NCBI GenBank assembly: GCA_900317155.1
Contig: ONFO01000021.1
Coordinates: 1 to 64,000, forward strand
Origin: an uncultured Bacteroidales bacterium
GTDB lineage: Bacteria > Bacteroidota > Bacteroidia > Bacteroidales > F082
Direction of reading: 5' to 3'
DNA length: 64,000 nt
This document shows positions 1 to 9,212 of the stretch, in pieces. The notes under the pieces are model-generated. The model saw only the letters and a program-made list of their open reading frames with translations. It was not told the origin of the DNA and ran no database searches. The translations under genes were made by a program, and so were the position numbers. Each line of letters opens with the position of its first letter. The first letter of the stretch is position 1.

Positions 1-776
1 ATGCCTAAAACCTCACAGTCTGGCATCGCATTGCTGATTTGTTCAAGAGCTTGCTTATCTTCTTCAAGCCCAAGCTGAGGCACAAGAATCAGCTTGCCTA
101 TCTGTAAGAAATTGATGTATGCCCAGCTACGGGCGTGTATCTTCTTGGTTTTGTAATACAAAGGAATCACTTCAAAGTGTTTTTCCAATGCCACACGGAA
201 ACGTGAGTAATAACGAGGTGAAATGTCGCCGTAGTTTGTTATTAGGACTTTGCCATCACCTGCAAAATGGATGATTCCGTCGCTGTGGCCAAAGGTCTCA
301 TGGTGGTCCCAGGGCAAATACAGCACATCGCATTGGAAAGCATCCTTCAGGATCCTATCCACCTCAATGGGCGATTTGTCCCTATTTTCGACAAAGACCT
401 TCTCCGTCATCACGATAGTGTTGCCGCATTTTACGACATTGCCGCCATCCAGTATCAGGTCAACTTTGACAGCATTTTGCAACACATGAGTCAGACGATT
501 CTGTTGGGCTTGAAGCACCACCTCGGGATTGGTTTGAAGGCGAAGACCTGTTTTATCTTGCAGATAATTAGGTGTGTACTTATAGGATACAAAGCGGTCT
601 TCTGCAATCTGGATGGGCATGAAATCACGGCACCAAATGTCCTTGGTTTCCGAAAGGTAGGCATACGGAATCCTGTTTGCTTCCAATACTTCAGCAATGT
701 GCTGATTCAAGGTTGGGCATTTCTTTGGCAGAAGGTCAGAGAAATATACTGCGGTGGTAAGGTTGTCGGTGATCAT
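1..776 (-). CDS. agmatine deiminase / peptidylarginine deiminase family protein (3' end cut by window)
   Basis: The first 258 codons are visible; the gene runs off the left edge. The PAD_porph/agmatine deiminase fold is shown by WCRDFMPIQ near residue 50, DGGNVV in the middle and HHETFGHSDG, which carries the catalytic-type His and Asp of guanidine-modifying enzymes. Family members hydrolyse agmatine (or peptidyl-arginine) to the carbamoyl or citrulline product plus ammonia. No signal peptide is seen, so a cytosolic small-molecule enzyme is more likely than a secreted protein deiminase. The ATG starts 3 bases after the stop of the upstream gene, so the two are probably co-transcribed. Family members are usually 340-370 residues, so roughly a quarter is missing. 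The catalytic Cys near the C-terminus is outside the window and cannot be checked. Confidence 0.85.
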   Translation of the reverse strand, partial: MITDNLTTAVYFSDLLPKKCPTLNQHIAEVLEANRIPYAYLSETKDIWCRDFMPIQIAEDRFVSYKYTPNYLQDKTGLRLQTNPEVVLQAQQNRLTHVLQNAVKVDLILDGGNVVKCGNTIVMTEKVFVENRDKSPIEVDRILKDAFQCDVLYLPWDHHETFGHSDGIIHFAGDGKVLITNYGDISPRYYSRFRVALEKHFEVIPLYYKTKKIHARSWAYINFLQIGKLILVPQLGLEEDKQALEQISNAMPDCEVLG

Positions 777-778
777 TG

Positions 779-1414
779 TTAAACAAATCTATCAGTTTTA
801 TAAGAACTATAGGCTTTTACTATTTTTCCTGTTTTTGTATCAAATCTTTGTTTAGCTGGTTTCCAATCTTTTATACTTCCATCATAGAAACATAAATTCA
901 AAATTCCATCAATTCTATTATTCATGTCTACTTTGCCAAGAGAACGAATTGTTGGTACGGGTTTTATTTCAATTTCTGGATGGTATGGCTTCAATTTCGG
1001 CATTTCATTATTACATGAATTAAGGATTAAATCTTTACAAGTCAAAGGGCCTGTCGTAACTACACCTGCGTTATCTTTAATACTCCTAACAAGTATTCCA
1101 CCAAATTTGGCATCTTTTTCATCGTAATGGCTATTGAAACATATATCAAAACCACTTAAATGAAAGAAGAAATCTCCTGCACTATAACCTGTTCGAGGAT
1201 ATGTTACCGTGTTCCATTTGTTTTGTTCTTTGTCTATTAGATAATTTTCTTTGTCGTAATAGTAGAATTCAACTTCAGCGAAATAATAATCCTTTTTACC
1301 ACATTGAATGCAGAAATTGTTGAACAGATTCTCTGCAATCTTTTTAAACGAACTTTGAACATTGTCACCATTCATACTTTCCAATGGTTTCTGTAATGCA
1401 TCTTTAATATCCAT
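779..1414 (-). CDS. hypothetical protein, 211 aa
   Basis: I do not recognise this protein. It has no signal peptide or membrane segment and contains aromatic, beta-rich stretches (AEVEFYYYDKE, FFFHLSGFDICF, FGGILVRSI) followed by GPLTCKDLILNSC. The AEVEFYYYD / GPLTCKDL pattern faintly recalls 3-methyladenine glycosylase-like folds, but that is only an impression. The ATG at 1414 was chosen over an upstream TTG because a -7 box (1439-1446) lies inside the longer reading frame and places the transcript start just before this ATG. It lies directly upstream of the deiminase gene with a 2-base gap, suggesting an operon. It is lower in GC than most neighbours. Confidence 0.7.
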   Translation of the reverse strand: MDIKDALQKPLESMNGDNVQSSFKKIAENLFNNFCIQCGKKDYYFAEVEFYYYDKENYLIDKEQNKWNTVTYPRTGYSAGDFFFHLSGFDICFNSHYDEKDAKFGGILVRSIKDNAGVVTTGPLTCKDLILNSCNNEMPKLKPYHPEIEIKPVPTIRSLGKVDMNNRIDGILNLCFYDGSIKDWKPAKQRFDTKTGKIVKAYSSYKTDRFV

Positions 1415-1438
1415 AGTATTGGTGTTTAATATTTGCTG

Positions 1439-1446
1439 CAAAAGTA
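1439..1446 (-). promoter_or_regulatory. Bacteroidetes -7 promoter box
   Basis: TACTTTTG on the minus strand, matching TAnnTTTG, about 25 bases before the ATG at 1414. It fixes the start of the hypothetical gene and drives the two-gene unit. No clear -33 TTG at ideal spacing. Confidence 0.6.
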
Positions 1447-1814
1447 AAGAGTTGGATTGGAAGCATTGCAAGAAAATTTGTTAAAAATTGTTAAAAATTT
1501 TCGAATATTTATTTACAACATAAATAACAAATTGTATATAAAATTCTTTTCAAATTATTATAAATCAATAATATATGCTACACGGATATAGGCAATGCTA
1601 CTAGGCAAATTGTATTGGTTAGAGACTTATCACTATTCCATAAACTTCCTCTTCATCCCCTCAACCCCATAATAATCCAGCACATAAATGGTGAACGCAT
1701 AGAGATGTCGTTCTTATTTTTCCGTTGTATATTATTATAAATCATTCTAATATCCGTTGATTTCCAATTAAGCGGGTTTTAGCGTGCTTATTTGGCAGTG
1801 CAATTAAATGTACA

Positions 1815-1857
1815 CAAAAAAAGGCGTAACCATTTCGGATTACACCTTATTTTGAGA
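1815..1857 (-). terminator. orphan rho-independent-type hairpin
   Basis: AAGGYGTAA arms (1821-1829 and 1840-1848) around a short loop. Read on the minus strand the stem contains one U-G wobble and is followed by seven Ts. No intact minus-strand gene ends just before it. It closely resembles the hairpin at 3318-3354 on the other side of the ATPase gene. Confidence 0.6.
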
Positions 1858-1983
1858 GTATAGTTGAACTTTTTTTGAAAATGTATAACTATTTTAGAAT
1901 GCGAGGCAGCGTAAATTCGTTCATTATAATGAACAATATTTGAAACATTTTCATTTTGTTCATTGTAGTCAACAAAATTATAC

Positions 1984-1991
1984 TATTTTTG
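1984..1991 (+). promoter_or_regulatory. -7 box of the ATPase gene
   Basis: TATTTTTG followed by GCGC, with the ATG 22 bases downstream. It implies a very short leader. Confidence 0.6.
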
Positions 1992-2012
1992 CGCAATTAA
2001 AAATAATGTGGT

Positions 2013-3224
2013 ATGGAACTGATTTCAAGACCCAATTACTACTCAAAAGTGGAAAAGTTGCTTGGGACTGGCATCTTGATTGTACTGACGGGCCAACGAC
2101 GCGTCGGCAAAAGCTATGTTATGAAGGAACTTGTTCAAAGGAAGCAGCAAGAAGACGCGTGTGTCATCTACGTCGACAAGGAAAAGACTGCCTTCGATTT
2201 CATCGAGAATTACAAGGATTTGGTGGCTTATATTGAAAAGTGTATGGTACCAGGAAAGCATACTTATATCCTTATCGACGAGGTTCAAGAAATAGATGAA
2301 TTTGAACGAGGGCTTAGGAATTACTATGATAGTCCAGATATTGACATCATCATTACCGGCAGCAATTCGGATACACTATCAAGCGACTTGGCGACGCTGC
2401 TTTCAGGCAGGTATATTGAAATCTTTGTTCAGGGTCTCAGCTATGGAGAGTTCCTGATTTTCCATAATCTGGAAGACAATGACGATGCCCTCCGAAAGTA
2501 TATCAACTATGGTGGACTGCCTGGACTTCGGCCTATGGGATTGGATGACCCCGAGGTCGTGCGACAGTATCTGCAAGGTGTTTATAACACCATTTTAGTA
2601 AAGGATATCGTTAGTCGAAAAAAAGTGCGGAATGTTCCTTTTCTGGAGAATCTGATAAAATATGTCGGCGACAATATCGGCAAGCCACTGTCGGCAACCA
2701 ACATTCAAAATTATATGACATCAAACAAGAACGTAGTTTCCAAAAACCTTATCCTTAAATATTTGAAGGCAACAGCCGAGGCTTTTCTCATACAAAATGT
2801 CACTCGCTACAACTTACATGGAAAAAAGTTGCTTGAGAGCAACGACAAATATTACTTTGGCGACGTAGGGCTTTGCAATTACGTTACGGGCGGAAGACGA
2901 GCCAATGACATCGAGAAAATCGTTGAAAACCTAGTTTATCAGCACCTCATAAGGTTGGGGTATAAAGTCAATGTCGGGCAGATGTATGCAACAGAGATTG
3001 ACTTCGTAGGGACGAAGGGAGATGGCACCATCTACGTTCAGGCATCCTATCTCATCACCGAAGAGTCCACTTTCGAGAGAGAATTTGGAAACCTACAGAA
3101 GATTAACGACAACTACCCAAAATACGTGATTTCGATGACCCCATTCATGGATTCCAGCAAGTATGAGGGCATTATTCACATCCCACTTGCCGAGTTCTTG
3201 AAGAAAGGGTTCCATGATAAGTAG
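2013..3224 (+). CDS. AAA family ATPase with DUF4143 C-terminal domain
   Basis: A 403-residue ATPase of the AAA_14/DUF4143 group common in Bacteroidales. Walker A is GQRRVGKS (about residues 27-34), Walker B is YILIDEVQEI (about 86-95), and sensor-like IIITGSNS follows at about 112. The C-terminal half (DUF4143) ends in a REase-like strand pattern (ATEIDFVGTKGDGTIYVQASY) that resembles a PD-(D/E)XK core with D and Q. Its biological role is not established; these proteins are often found alone and have been suggested to act in DNA transactions or as mobile accessory genes. Here it stands alone between two similar hairpins, has its own promoter and shares no operon with neighbours, consistent with an inserted islet. 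Start chosen from the promoter at 1984 and the typical MELISRPxYY opening. Confidence 0.9.
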   Translation: MELISRPNYYSKVEKLLGTGILIVLTGQRRVGKSYVMKELVQRKQQEDACVIYVDKEKTAFDFIENYKDLVAYIEKCMVPGKHTYILIDEVQEIDEFERGLRNYYDSPDIDIIITGSNSDTLSSDLATLLSGRYIEIFVQGLSYGEFLIFHNLEDNDDALRKYINYGGLPGLRPMGLDDPEVVRQYLQGVYNTILVKDIVSRKKVRNVPFLENLIKYVGDNIGKPLSATNIQNYMTSNKNVVSKNLILKYLKATAEAFLIQNVTRYNLHGKKLLESNDKYYFGDVGLCNYVTGGRRANDIEKIVENLVYQHLIRLGYKVNVGQMYATEIDFVGTKGDGTIYVQASYLITEESTFEREFGNLQKINDNYPKYVISMTPFMDSSKYEGIIHIPLAEFLKKGFHDK

Positions 3225-3516
3225 TGATAAGTCGCACCTCGTCGCTAATTAAGTCGCGTTGCAAATATGTTGCAAATACGAGATGATAATATATGAATTA
3301 ACGTAAAACTTGACAACAAAAAAAAGGTGTAACCCATCGTATTACACCTTTTTCGATAATGCTTTGAAAAGCTTATTTGGCGGCAATGCTATAACCCATA
3401 CATTTGTTTGCTTTTGTTGATGGTGTTCTCTCCTACAATATAAGCGTAACAGGATGCTGGAATAAACTGCAATATGCCTTTTGTGGTCGTATTTTATTGG
3501 TATGCTTTTGAAATTC
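3225..3516. other. convergent intergenic region
   Basis: Between the ATPase and the minus-strand barrel gene. It holds the hairpin at 3318-3354 and, at 3389-3493 on the minus strand, a short open frame ending in KSKQMYGL and a stop that could be a gene remnant. No intact gene is supported. Confidence 0.5.
3318..3354. terminator. bidirectional rho-independent terminator
   Basis: AAAAAGGTGTAA and TTACACCTTTTT flank a short loop (stem 3325-3350). A and T tracts on both sides allow termination of both the ATPase transcript and the sigma/anti-sigma transcript. Confidence 0.75.
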
Positions 3517-5319
3517 CTACCGCTTCGCCGACGAGCCAATCCTATAGGAATAGCGAAGCTCAATAGGATAACCACCCATATACCAGCCATAGCTAGTGCT
3601 TGAATATCCCCTTCTTGTTTCCTTACGTTTTCCATCTTGTCCAAGAATGCCAAGACTCAGGCTTGAATGTTTGTGGGTGATGCCTATTCCCAAATAGGCA
3701 TATTTGCCCTGCAACCACTTTTCGTAATATATAGTTTCCTGAAACTCAGGTTCCCAATGAGTAGCCGTAAGACTGTTCAAGGCAAATGTATATCCCAAAC
3801 GGTATTCCACGAAGGGAGAGAACCTTTTGTTTTCCCAAAAGTGCGCTTTCAAACTCCCATAGACTGGCACGGAAAGCAATTGGCCTTCCAATATGTTTTC
3901 AAAGTAGCCGATACTGCCCCATTCTCTGGAAGTGAAGTTCACGCCTCTGAAATCAGCACCAATGCCGACACTGAATTGCCTCGGGAACTTGTATTCCAAA
4001 GCCGCTCCGGCCGAATAGCACCAAGGTTTGAGGCCTCCTGCCACATTCAGTTGTATCTGAAAACCGTCTCCATTGAACTCATTCATCAATTTACCATTCT
4101 TAATCTGCCTTAGGCGGTGTCTCCCTTCATCGGAAAAGAGTGCGAAGTTATAATCGTACCGAATGTAGAAATTGGTTCCCCAACTAAGGAGATTTAAATA
4201 ATAGGTATTGAACGATTTCTTAAATCTTCCTGGTGCACTGGCATGAGAATACACCATCCCAGCGCTCAGGTTGGAATGCTTCATGGAGCAACCTAAACCG
4301 AGAGCCAGATAAGGGCCAGACAAAATGTAATCAACGTAAACGCCGGCATTGTTCATTGGGTAATACTGTGTCACTTTATTTAGTGGAATGGAATAGCCCA
4401 ATCGTGCCTCCAAAAACGGAGAATAATACTTTTTGCCCCAGAAGTTCAACTTCAGGTCAGCATATACTGGAATGGCATGTAAACGTTCTTGGTATGATGA
4501 ATAAAATGACCTATAGGTAGTTACCCCAAACCACTCAGCACCCAGTCCCATGCTAAAGTTTTCCGTGAAGTGATAATCGAGGGTGAATCCTAATGCAAAA
4601 TGGGATGTAATTGGAAGAAATGGGAGACCGCTCCAATCATAGGGGTCTGTCTCTCCACCCACTCGAAGCGTGAATTTGTGTTTAGGCCGATAGGGATTTT
4701 CTTCTTTTTTATTGGTTGTCGCTATACTATCAGTCTTTCTATTTGTGGTCGCTTGGTTTGGCTCAATAGATACTGGTTCCGCATTTTGGTTTACAAAGGT
4801 TTCTTCAGATTTGTTTTCAATAGGCTCAGATAATACAACCGTGTTCTCGCTTTCAATGGTTTCCGATGGTTGAGTTGGCTCTACCAAAAGCGTATTGTCA
4901 GATAACAGTTGATGTTTTTCTTTCATCACTGGTTGCGCAAAGACAGATGGTTTTGTTTGGCAAATTAGAGGTTGTGCCACATTATGTGTTTCAGCAATAG
5001 ATTCTTCGGCAGCCAGTACGTTGTTTTCTGGAAGCACAACTTTCGGTTCTTTGACTTCCATTGGCATTTCCGTATCGGGTTCATCCATCTCCACCATAGC
5101 TTTCAGTTTGTCCTTGACGAAATTTAGGCTTAAGGCGACCACGACGGAAAGCGCCACGGCTGTTGCGGCAGCCCAAAGCCAGTGGCGACGTCTCGTCAAG
5201 GCGGCCGAGCGGTCCATCATTGCGCCCAATTGTTGCTGTCGCCGCGCATTACGACCATGCTCGATCACGATGTCAAGCATTTCTTTCACGTCTTGGTCTA
5301 TGTTGTTATCCTCTTTCAT
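3517..5319 (-). CDS. membrane-anchored anti-sigma-like protein with duplicated outer-membrane-barrel-like domain
   Basis: A 600-residue protein in an unusual arrangement. Residues 1-46 are a basic/acidic cytoplasmic-looking segment. Residues 47-66 (LWAAATAVALSVVVALSLNF) form one membrane segment, and 67-212 a Pro/Glu/Thr/Asn linker. Residues 213-600 contain two tandem copies of a beta-strand-rich module; compare LHAIPVYADLKLNFWGKKYYSPF with LLSVPVYGSLKAHFWENKRFSPF. Its ATG overlaps the sigma-factor gene by 14 bases (a further in-frame start upstream is less likely), so the two are translationally coupled. By analogy with sigma/anti-sigma pairs the N-terminus probably binds the sigma factor. 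Whether the barrel-like part sits in the outer membrane while the helix spans the inner membrane cannot be told from sequence. Confidence 0.75.
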   Translation of the reverse strand: MKEDNNIDQDVKEMLDIVIEHGRNARRQQQLGAMMDRSAALTRRRHWLWAAATAVALSVVVALSLNFVKDKLKAMVEMDEPDTEMPMEVKEPKVVLPENNVLAAEESIAETHNVAQPLICQTKPSVFAQPVMKEKHQLLSDNTLLVEPTQPSETIESENTVVLSEPIENKSEETFVNQNAEPVSIEPNQATTNRKTDSIATTNKKEENPYRPKHKFTLRVGGETDPYDWSGLPFLPITSHFALGFTLDYHFTENFSMGLGAEWFGVTTYRSFYSSYQERLHAIPVYADLKLNFWGKKYYSPFLEARLGYSIPLNKVTQYYPMNNAGVYVDYILSGPYLALGLGCSMKHSNLSAGMVYSHASAPGRFKKSFNTYYLNLLSWGTNFYIRYDYNFALFSDEGRHRLRQIKNGKLMNEFNGDGFQIQLNVAGGLKPWCYSAGAALEYKFPRQFSVGIGADFRGVNFTSREWGSIGYFENILEGQLLSVPVYGSLKAHFWENKRFSPFVEYRLGYTFALNSLTATHWEPEFQETIYYEKWLQGKYAYLGIGITHKHSSLSLGILGQDGKRKETRRGYSSTSYGWYMGGYPIELRYSYRIGSSAKR

Positions 5320-5812
5320 GACAATTGTTGTTTTGCCTGTCCATCGCCTCACGAAGGGACTTGTAGGCGCGTGACAGGATAGTGTAAAGATTGATGCTGC
5401 TTATCTGTAGTGCCTTCTCGATTTCAGAGTTGGGCATGTCTTGCTCATATTTCATCAAGATGATTTCGCGCTGCCTTTCGGGGAGTTGGTCTATCAATGC
5501 CCGAGCCTGGCGATAGCGTTCCTCAAAGCTTTCATCAAATGTAGTATCTGCAAGCATAAACGCTTCCTCGTCAATAGGTACGGAAGGTTGTTGCTCGCGC
5601 AACAGGTCAATGCAACGGTGTTTGACGGCAGTGACGCAATAGCCTTCCAAGTTGTTGACACGGTTCATCCGGCGACGATTGTCCCAAATCTTGAGAACCG
5701 TATCTTGCACCGCATCGGCAGCCCAATCGGCATCATTGAGGATGCTTTCGGCCACTTTTTGCAAGCCGGGTTGTAGCTGAATAAGGCTTTTCTTGAAGGC
5801 TTCGTTGTCCAT
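5306..5812 (-). CDS. ECF-type RNA polymerase sigma factor
   Basis: 168 residues. Region 2 contains DADWAADAVQDTVLKIWDNR, region 2.4/3 VKHRCIDLLRE, and region 4 the helix-turn-helix LPERQREIILMKYEQDMPNSEIEKAL. This is the usual length for extracytoplasmic-function sigma-70 factors of Bacteroidetes. It lies directly upstream of, and overlaps, the membrane protein at 3517-5319, which probably controls it. The regulon is unknown; nothing nearby shows an obvious matching promoter. Start is ATG at 5812. Confidence 0.92.
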   Translation of the reverse strand: MDNEAFKKSLIQLQPGLQKVAESILNDADWAADAVQDTVLKIWDNRRRMNRVNNLEGYCVTAVKHRCIDLLREQQPSVPIDEEAFMLADTTFDESFEERYRQARALIDQLPERQREIILMKYEQDMPNSEIEKALQISSINLYTILSRAYKSLREAMDRQNNNCHERG

Positions 5813-5882
5813 TTCTGGGGTGACTTACACTTACATGACGCGAAAGTCGGAAAAAACTTGCAGTTTTTTGGAGGTTTTTTAA

Positions 5883-5921
5883 AACAAAAAAAGCGTGCAG
5901 CGCATTTGCGCCGCACGCTTT
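5883..5921 (-). terminator. rho-independent terminator of dnaK
   Basis: AGCGTGC/GCACGCT outer arms with a GCGC/GCGC inner stem around a short loop, followed on the minus strand by seven Ts. It lies 25 bases after the dnaK stop. Confidence 0.85.
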
Positions 5922-5945
5922 CGTTAAAGTTAGATTTCTAAGGTT

Positions 5946-7886
<1,941 letters not shown>

Positions 7887-7936
7887 AGTTTTGTTCTCCT
7901 ATTTTTTATTTGTTATTTTGTTTGTTGTCTTTTTTT

Positions 7937-7958
7937 CGTTGCAGTTCAATTTGCAACG
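7937..7958 (-). promoter_or_regulatory. inverted repeat in the dnaK leader
   Basis: CGTTGCA (7937-7943) and TGCAACG (7952-7958) form a perfect 7-bp inverted repeat with an 8-base spacer, about 50-70 bases before the dnaK ATG. It could be an operator or an RNA hairpin. It does not match the CIRCE element. Confidence 0.45.
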
Positions 7959-7968
7959 GCCTCCCTTT

Positions 7969-8008
7969 GTCAATCTTTGTGCCAAAAGAAAAAACTGACA
8001 AAATGACA
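7969..8008 (-). promoter_or_regulatory. candidate sigma-54-like promoter with tandem TGTCA sites for dnaK
   Basis: On the minus strand TGGCAC-N5-TTGAC (7969-7985) keeps the GG of a -24 box and the G of a -12 box at the right spacing but has A instead of C after it. Immediately upstream TGTCA-TTT-TGTCA (7996-8008) forms a direct repeat that could bind an activator. No clear TAnnTTTG box was found. Assignment is by pattern only. Confidence 0.4.
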
Positions 8009-8046
8009 ATATTTTGATTTTTGTTCCGTTTTCAACCTGATTGTCC

Positions 8047-8076
8047 TTGCCTAGTCAGGGATTTTACTTACCTTTG
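8047..8076 (+). promoter_or_regulatory. promoter of the M23 peptidase gene
   Basis: TTG (8047-8049), 19 bases, then TACCTTTG (8069-8076): a good match to the Bacteroidetes housekeeping promoter. It lies inside a longer frame opening with TTG at 8041, so the ATG at 8110 is the start. Confidence 0.75.
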
Positions 8077-8109
8077 CACCTTATTTTTCAAAAACTACGC
8101 CCATTTACA

Positions 8110-9195
8110 ATGAAGAAAATAGCCGCTATCGTTATTTGTTTGTTATTGTCGTCTGCCGCTTTTTCACAGGACAACGGTGGTTTCTTTAAACGTTTGAGGA
8201 ATCATTTTGTCGTATACGACACCATATATATTTATGTCACACCTTCAGAAAACGACTCCGTTATCAATGTTGATGACGAGGAGGAAGAAGACGAGGAGGA
8301 AGAGGAGGAATTTTCAGAAAGCATCCCGATACCTATCGATACGCTTTACACCTTTGACAAGTTTCGCAAGGTGATTCTTTTTGACAACAATACATGGTTG
8401 TACTATAATCTGGAAAAGCCTGTTATTCCCGATTCGCTGAGCGACGACCACTGGGATACGGAATCTATCCATAGCTATAAAGACATCGCCTTGAAGGATC
8501 TTCCTGATACTGTGACTATCACCCTCGTTGATTCCTTGCATGGGTATTGCATCCCGCATCCTGGCCCGGTGACTTCGCAGTTCAAATTCAGATGGCGTCG
8601 TCCCCACAGGGGTGTTGACATTGGTTTGGACACGGGCGATGCGGTGTATGCCGCATTCGACGGTGTGGTACGTGTGGATATGCCGACCCGTATGTCAGGA
8701 GGTTATGGCAATGTTATCGTCATAAGGCATGTGAATGGGTTGGAGACCTATTATGGACACCTGTCAAAGCGTCTTGTTAAGAGCGGAGATATCGTCAAAG
8801 CGGGTGAGTTGATTGGCTATGGCGGCTCCACAGGACGCTCCACTGGCCCCCATCTCCATTTCGAGACCCGTTATATGGGACAAAGCTTCGACCCCGAACG
8901 TATTTTTGACTTTGAACGCGGGACACTCCGTTCCGAAGAGTTTCTTTTGAAAAAGCACTATTTCAGCATCAATTCGCATTATGGTCAGACCGACCAACAG
9001 TCTTTGGCTGCATCTAAGAAAACGCCGAAAGACACAGCAAGCAGTTCCAAAAAGGTATATTATAAGGTGAGAAAAGGTGACAATTTGGGCAAGATAGCGA
9101 AAAAGCACGGGACTACGGTCAGTAAGATTTGTAAACTCAACGGAATCCGTGCAAACAAGGTGCTGAAAGTGGGGCAAACCATTAGGGTGAAATAA
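8110..9195 (+). CDS. secreted M23 family metallopeptidase with LysM domain
   Basis: 361 residues with signal peptide MKKIAAIVICLLLSSAAFSQ. A run of Asp/Glu follows at about residues 56-72. The peptidase M23/LytM domain shows HRGVDIGLDTGD (HxxxD) and GPHLHFETR (HxH zinc ligands), with YYGHLSKR between them. The C-terminal LysM (KVRKGDNLGKIAKKHG ... VLKVGQTIRVK) binds peptidoglycan. Likely an envelope murein endopeptidase, or an activator of one, acting in cell-wall remodelling; all visible zinc ligands are present, so it is probably active. It is single-gene, convergent with the large gene at 9213. The acidic stretch is unusual for the family. Confidence 0.93.
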   Translation: MKKIAAIVICLLLSSAAFSQDNGGFFKRLRNHFVVYDTIYIYVTPSENDSVINVDDEEEEDEEEEEEFSESIPIPIDTLYTFDKFRKVILFDNNTWLYYNLEKPVIPDSLSDDHWDTESIHSYKDIALKDLPDTVTITLVDSLHGYCIPHPGPVTSQFKFRWRRPHRGVDIGLDTGDAVYAAFDGVVRVDMPTRMSGGYGNVIVIRHVNGLETYYGHLSKRLVKSGDIVKAGELIGYGGSTGRSTGPHLHFETRYMGQSFDPERIFDFERGTLRSEEFLLKKHYFSINSHYGQTDQQSLAASKKTPKDTASSSKKVYYKVRKGDNLGKIAKKHGTTVSKICKLNGIRANKVLKVGQTIRVK

Positions 9196-9212
9196 TGGCG
9201 AGCTTCTTTGGG

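Larger units (their letters stand above)
1415..2012. other. AT-rich intergenic region with decayed coding remnant
   Basis: About 600 bases without an intact gene. It holds the promoter of the hypothetical gene, AT-rich sequence, a minus-strand reading-frame remnant at 1633-1713 that ends in VEGMKRKFME and a stop, an orphan hairpin at 1821-1857, and the promoter of the ATPase gene. Nothing else could be supported. Confidence 0.6.

Noticed and set aside
3389-3493. Minus-strand frame ending KSKQMYGL as a gene
   Set aside because: Only about 30 codons after a stop, no start or promoter; at most a remnant.
7887-8040. CIRCE element for dnaK
   Set aside because: The inverted repeat present does not match TTAGCACTC-N9-GAGTGCTAA.
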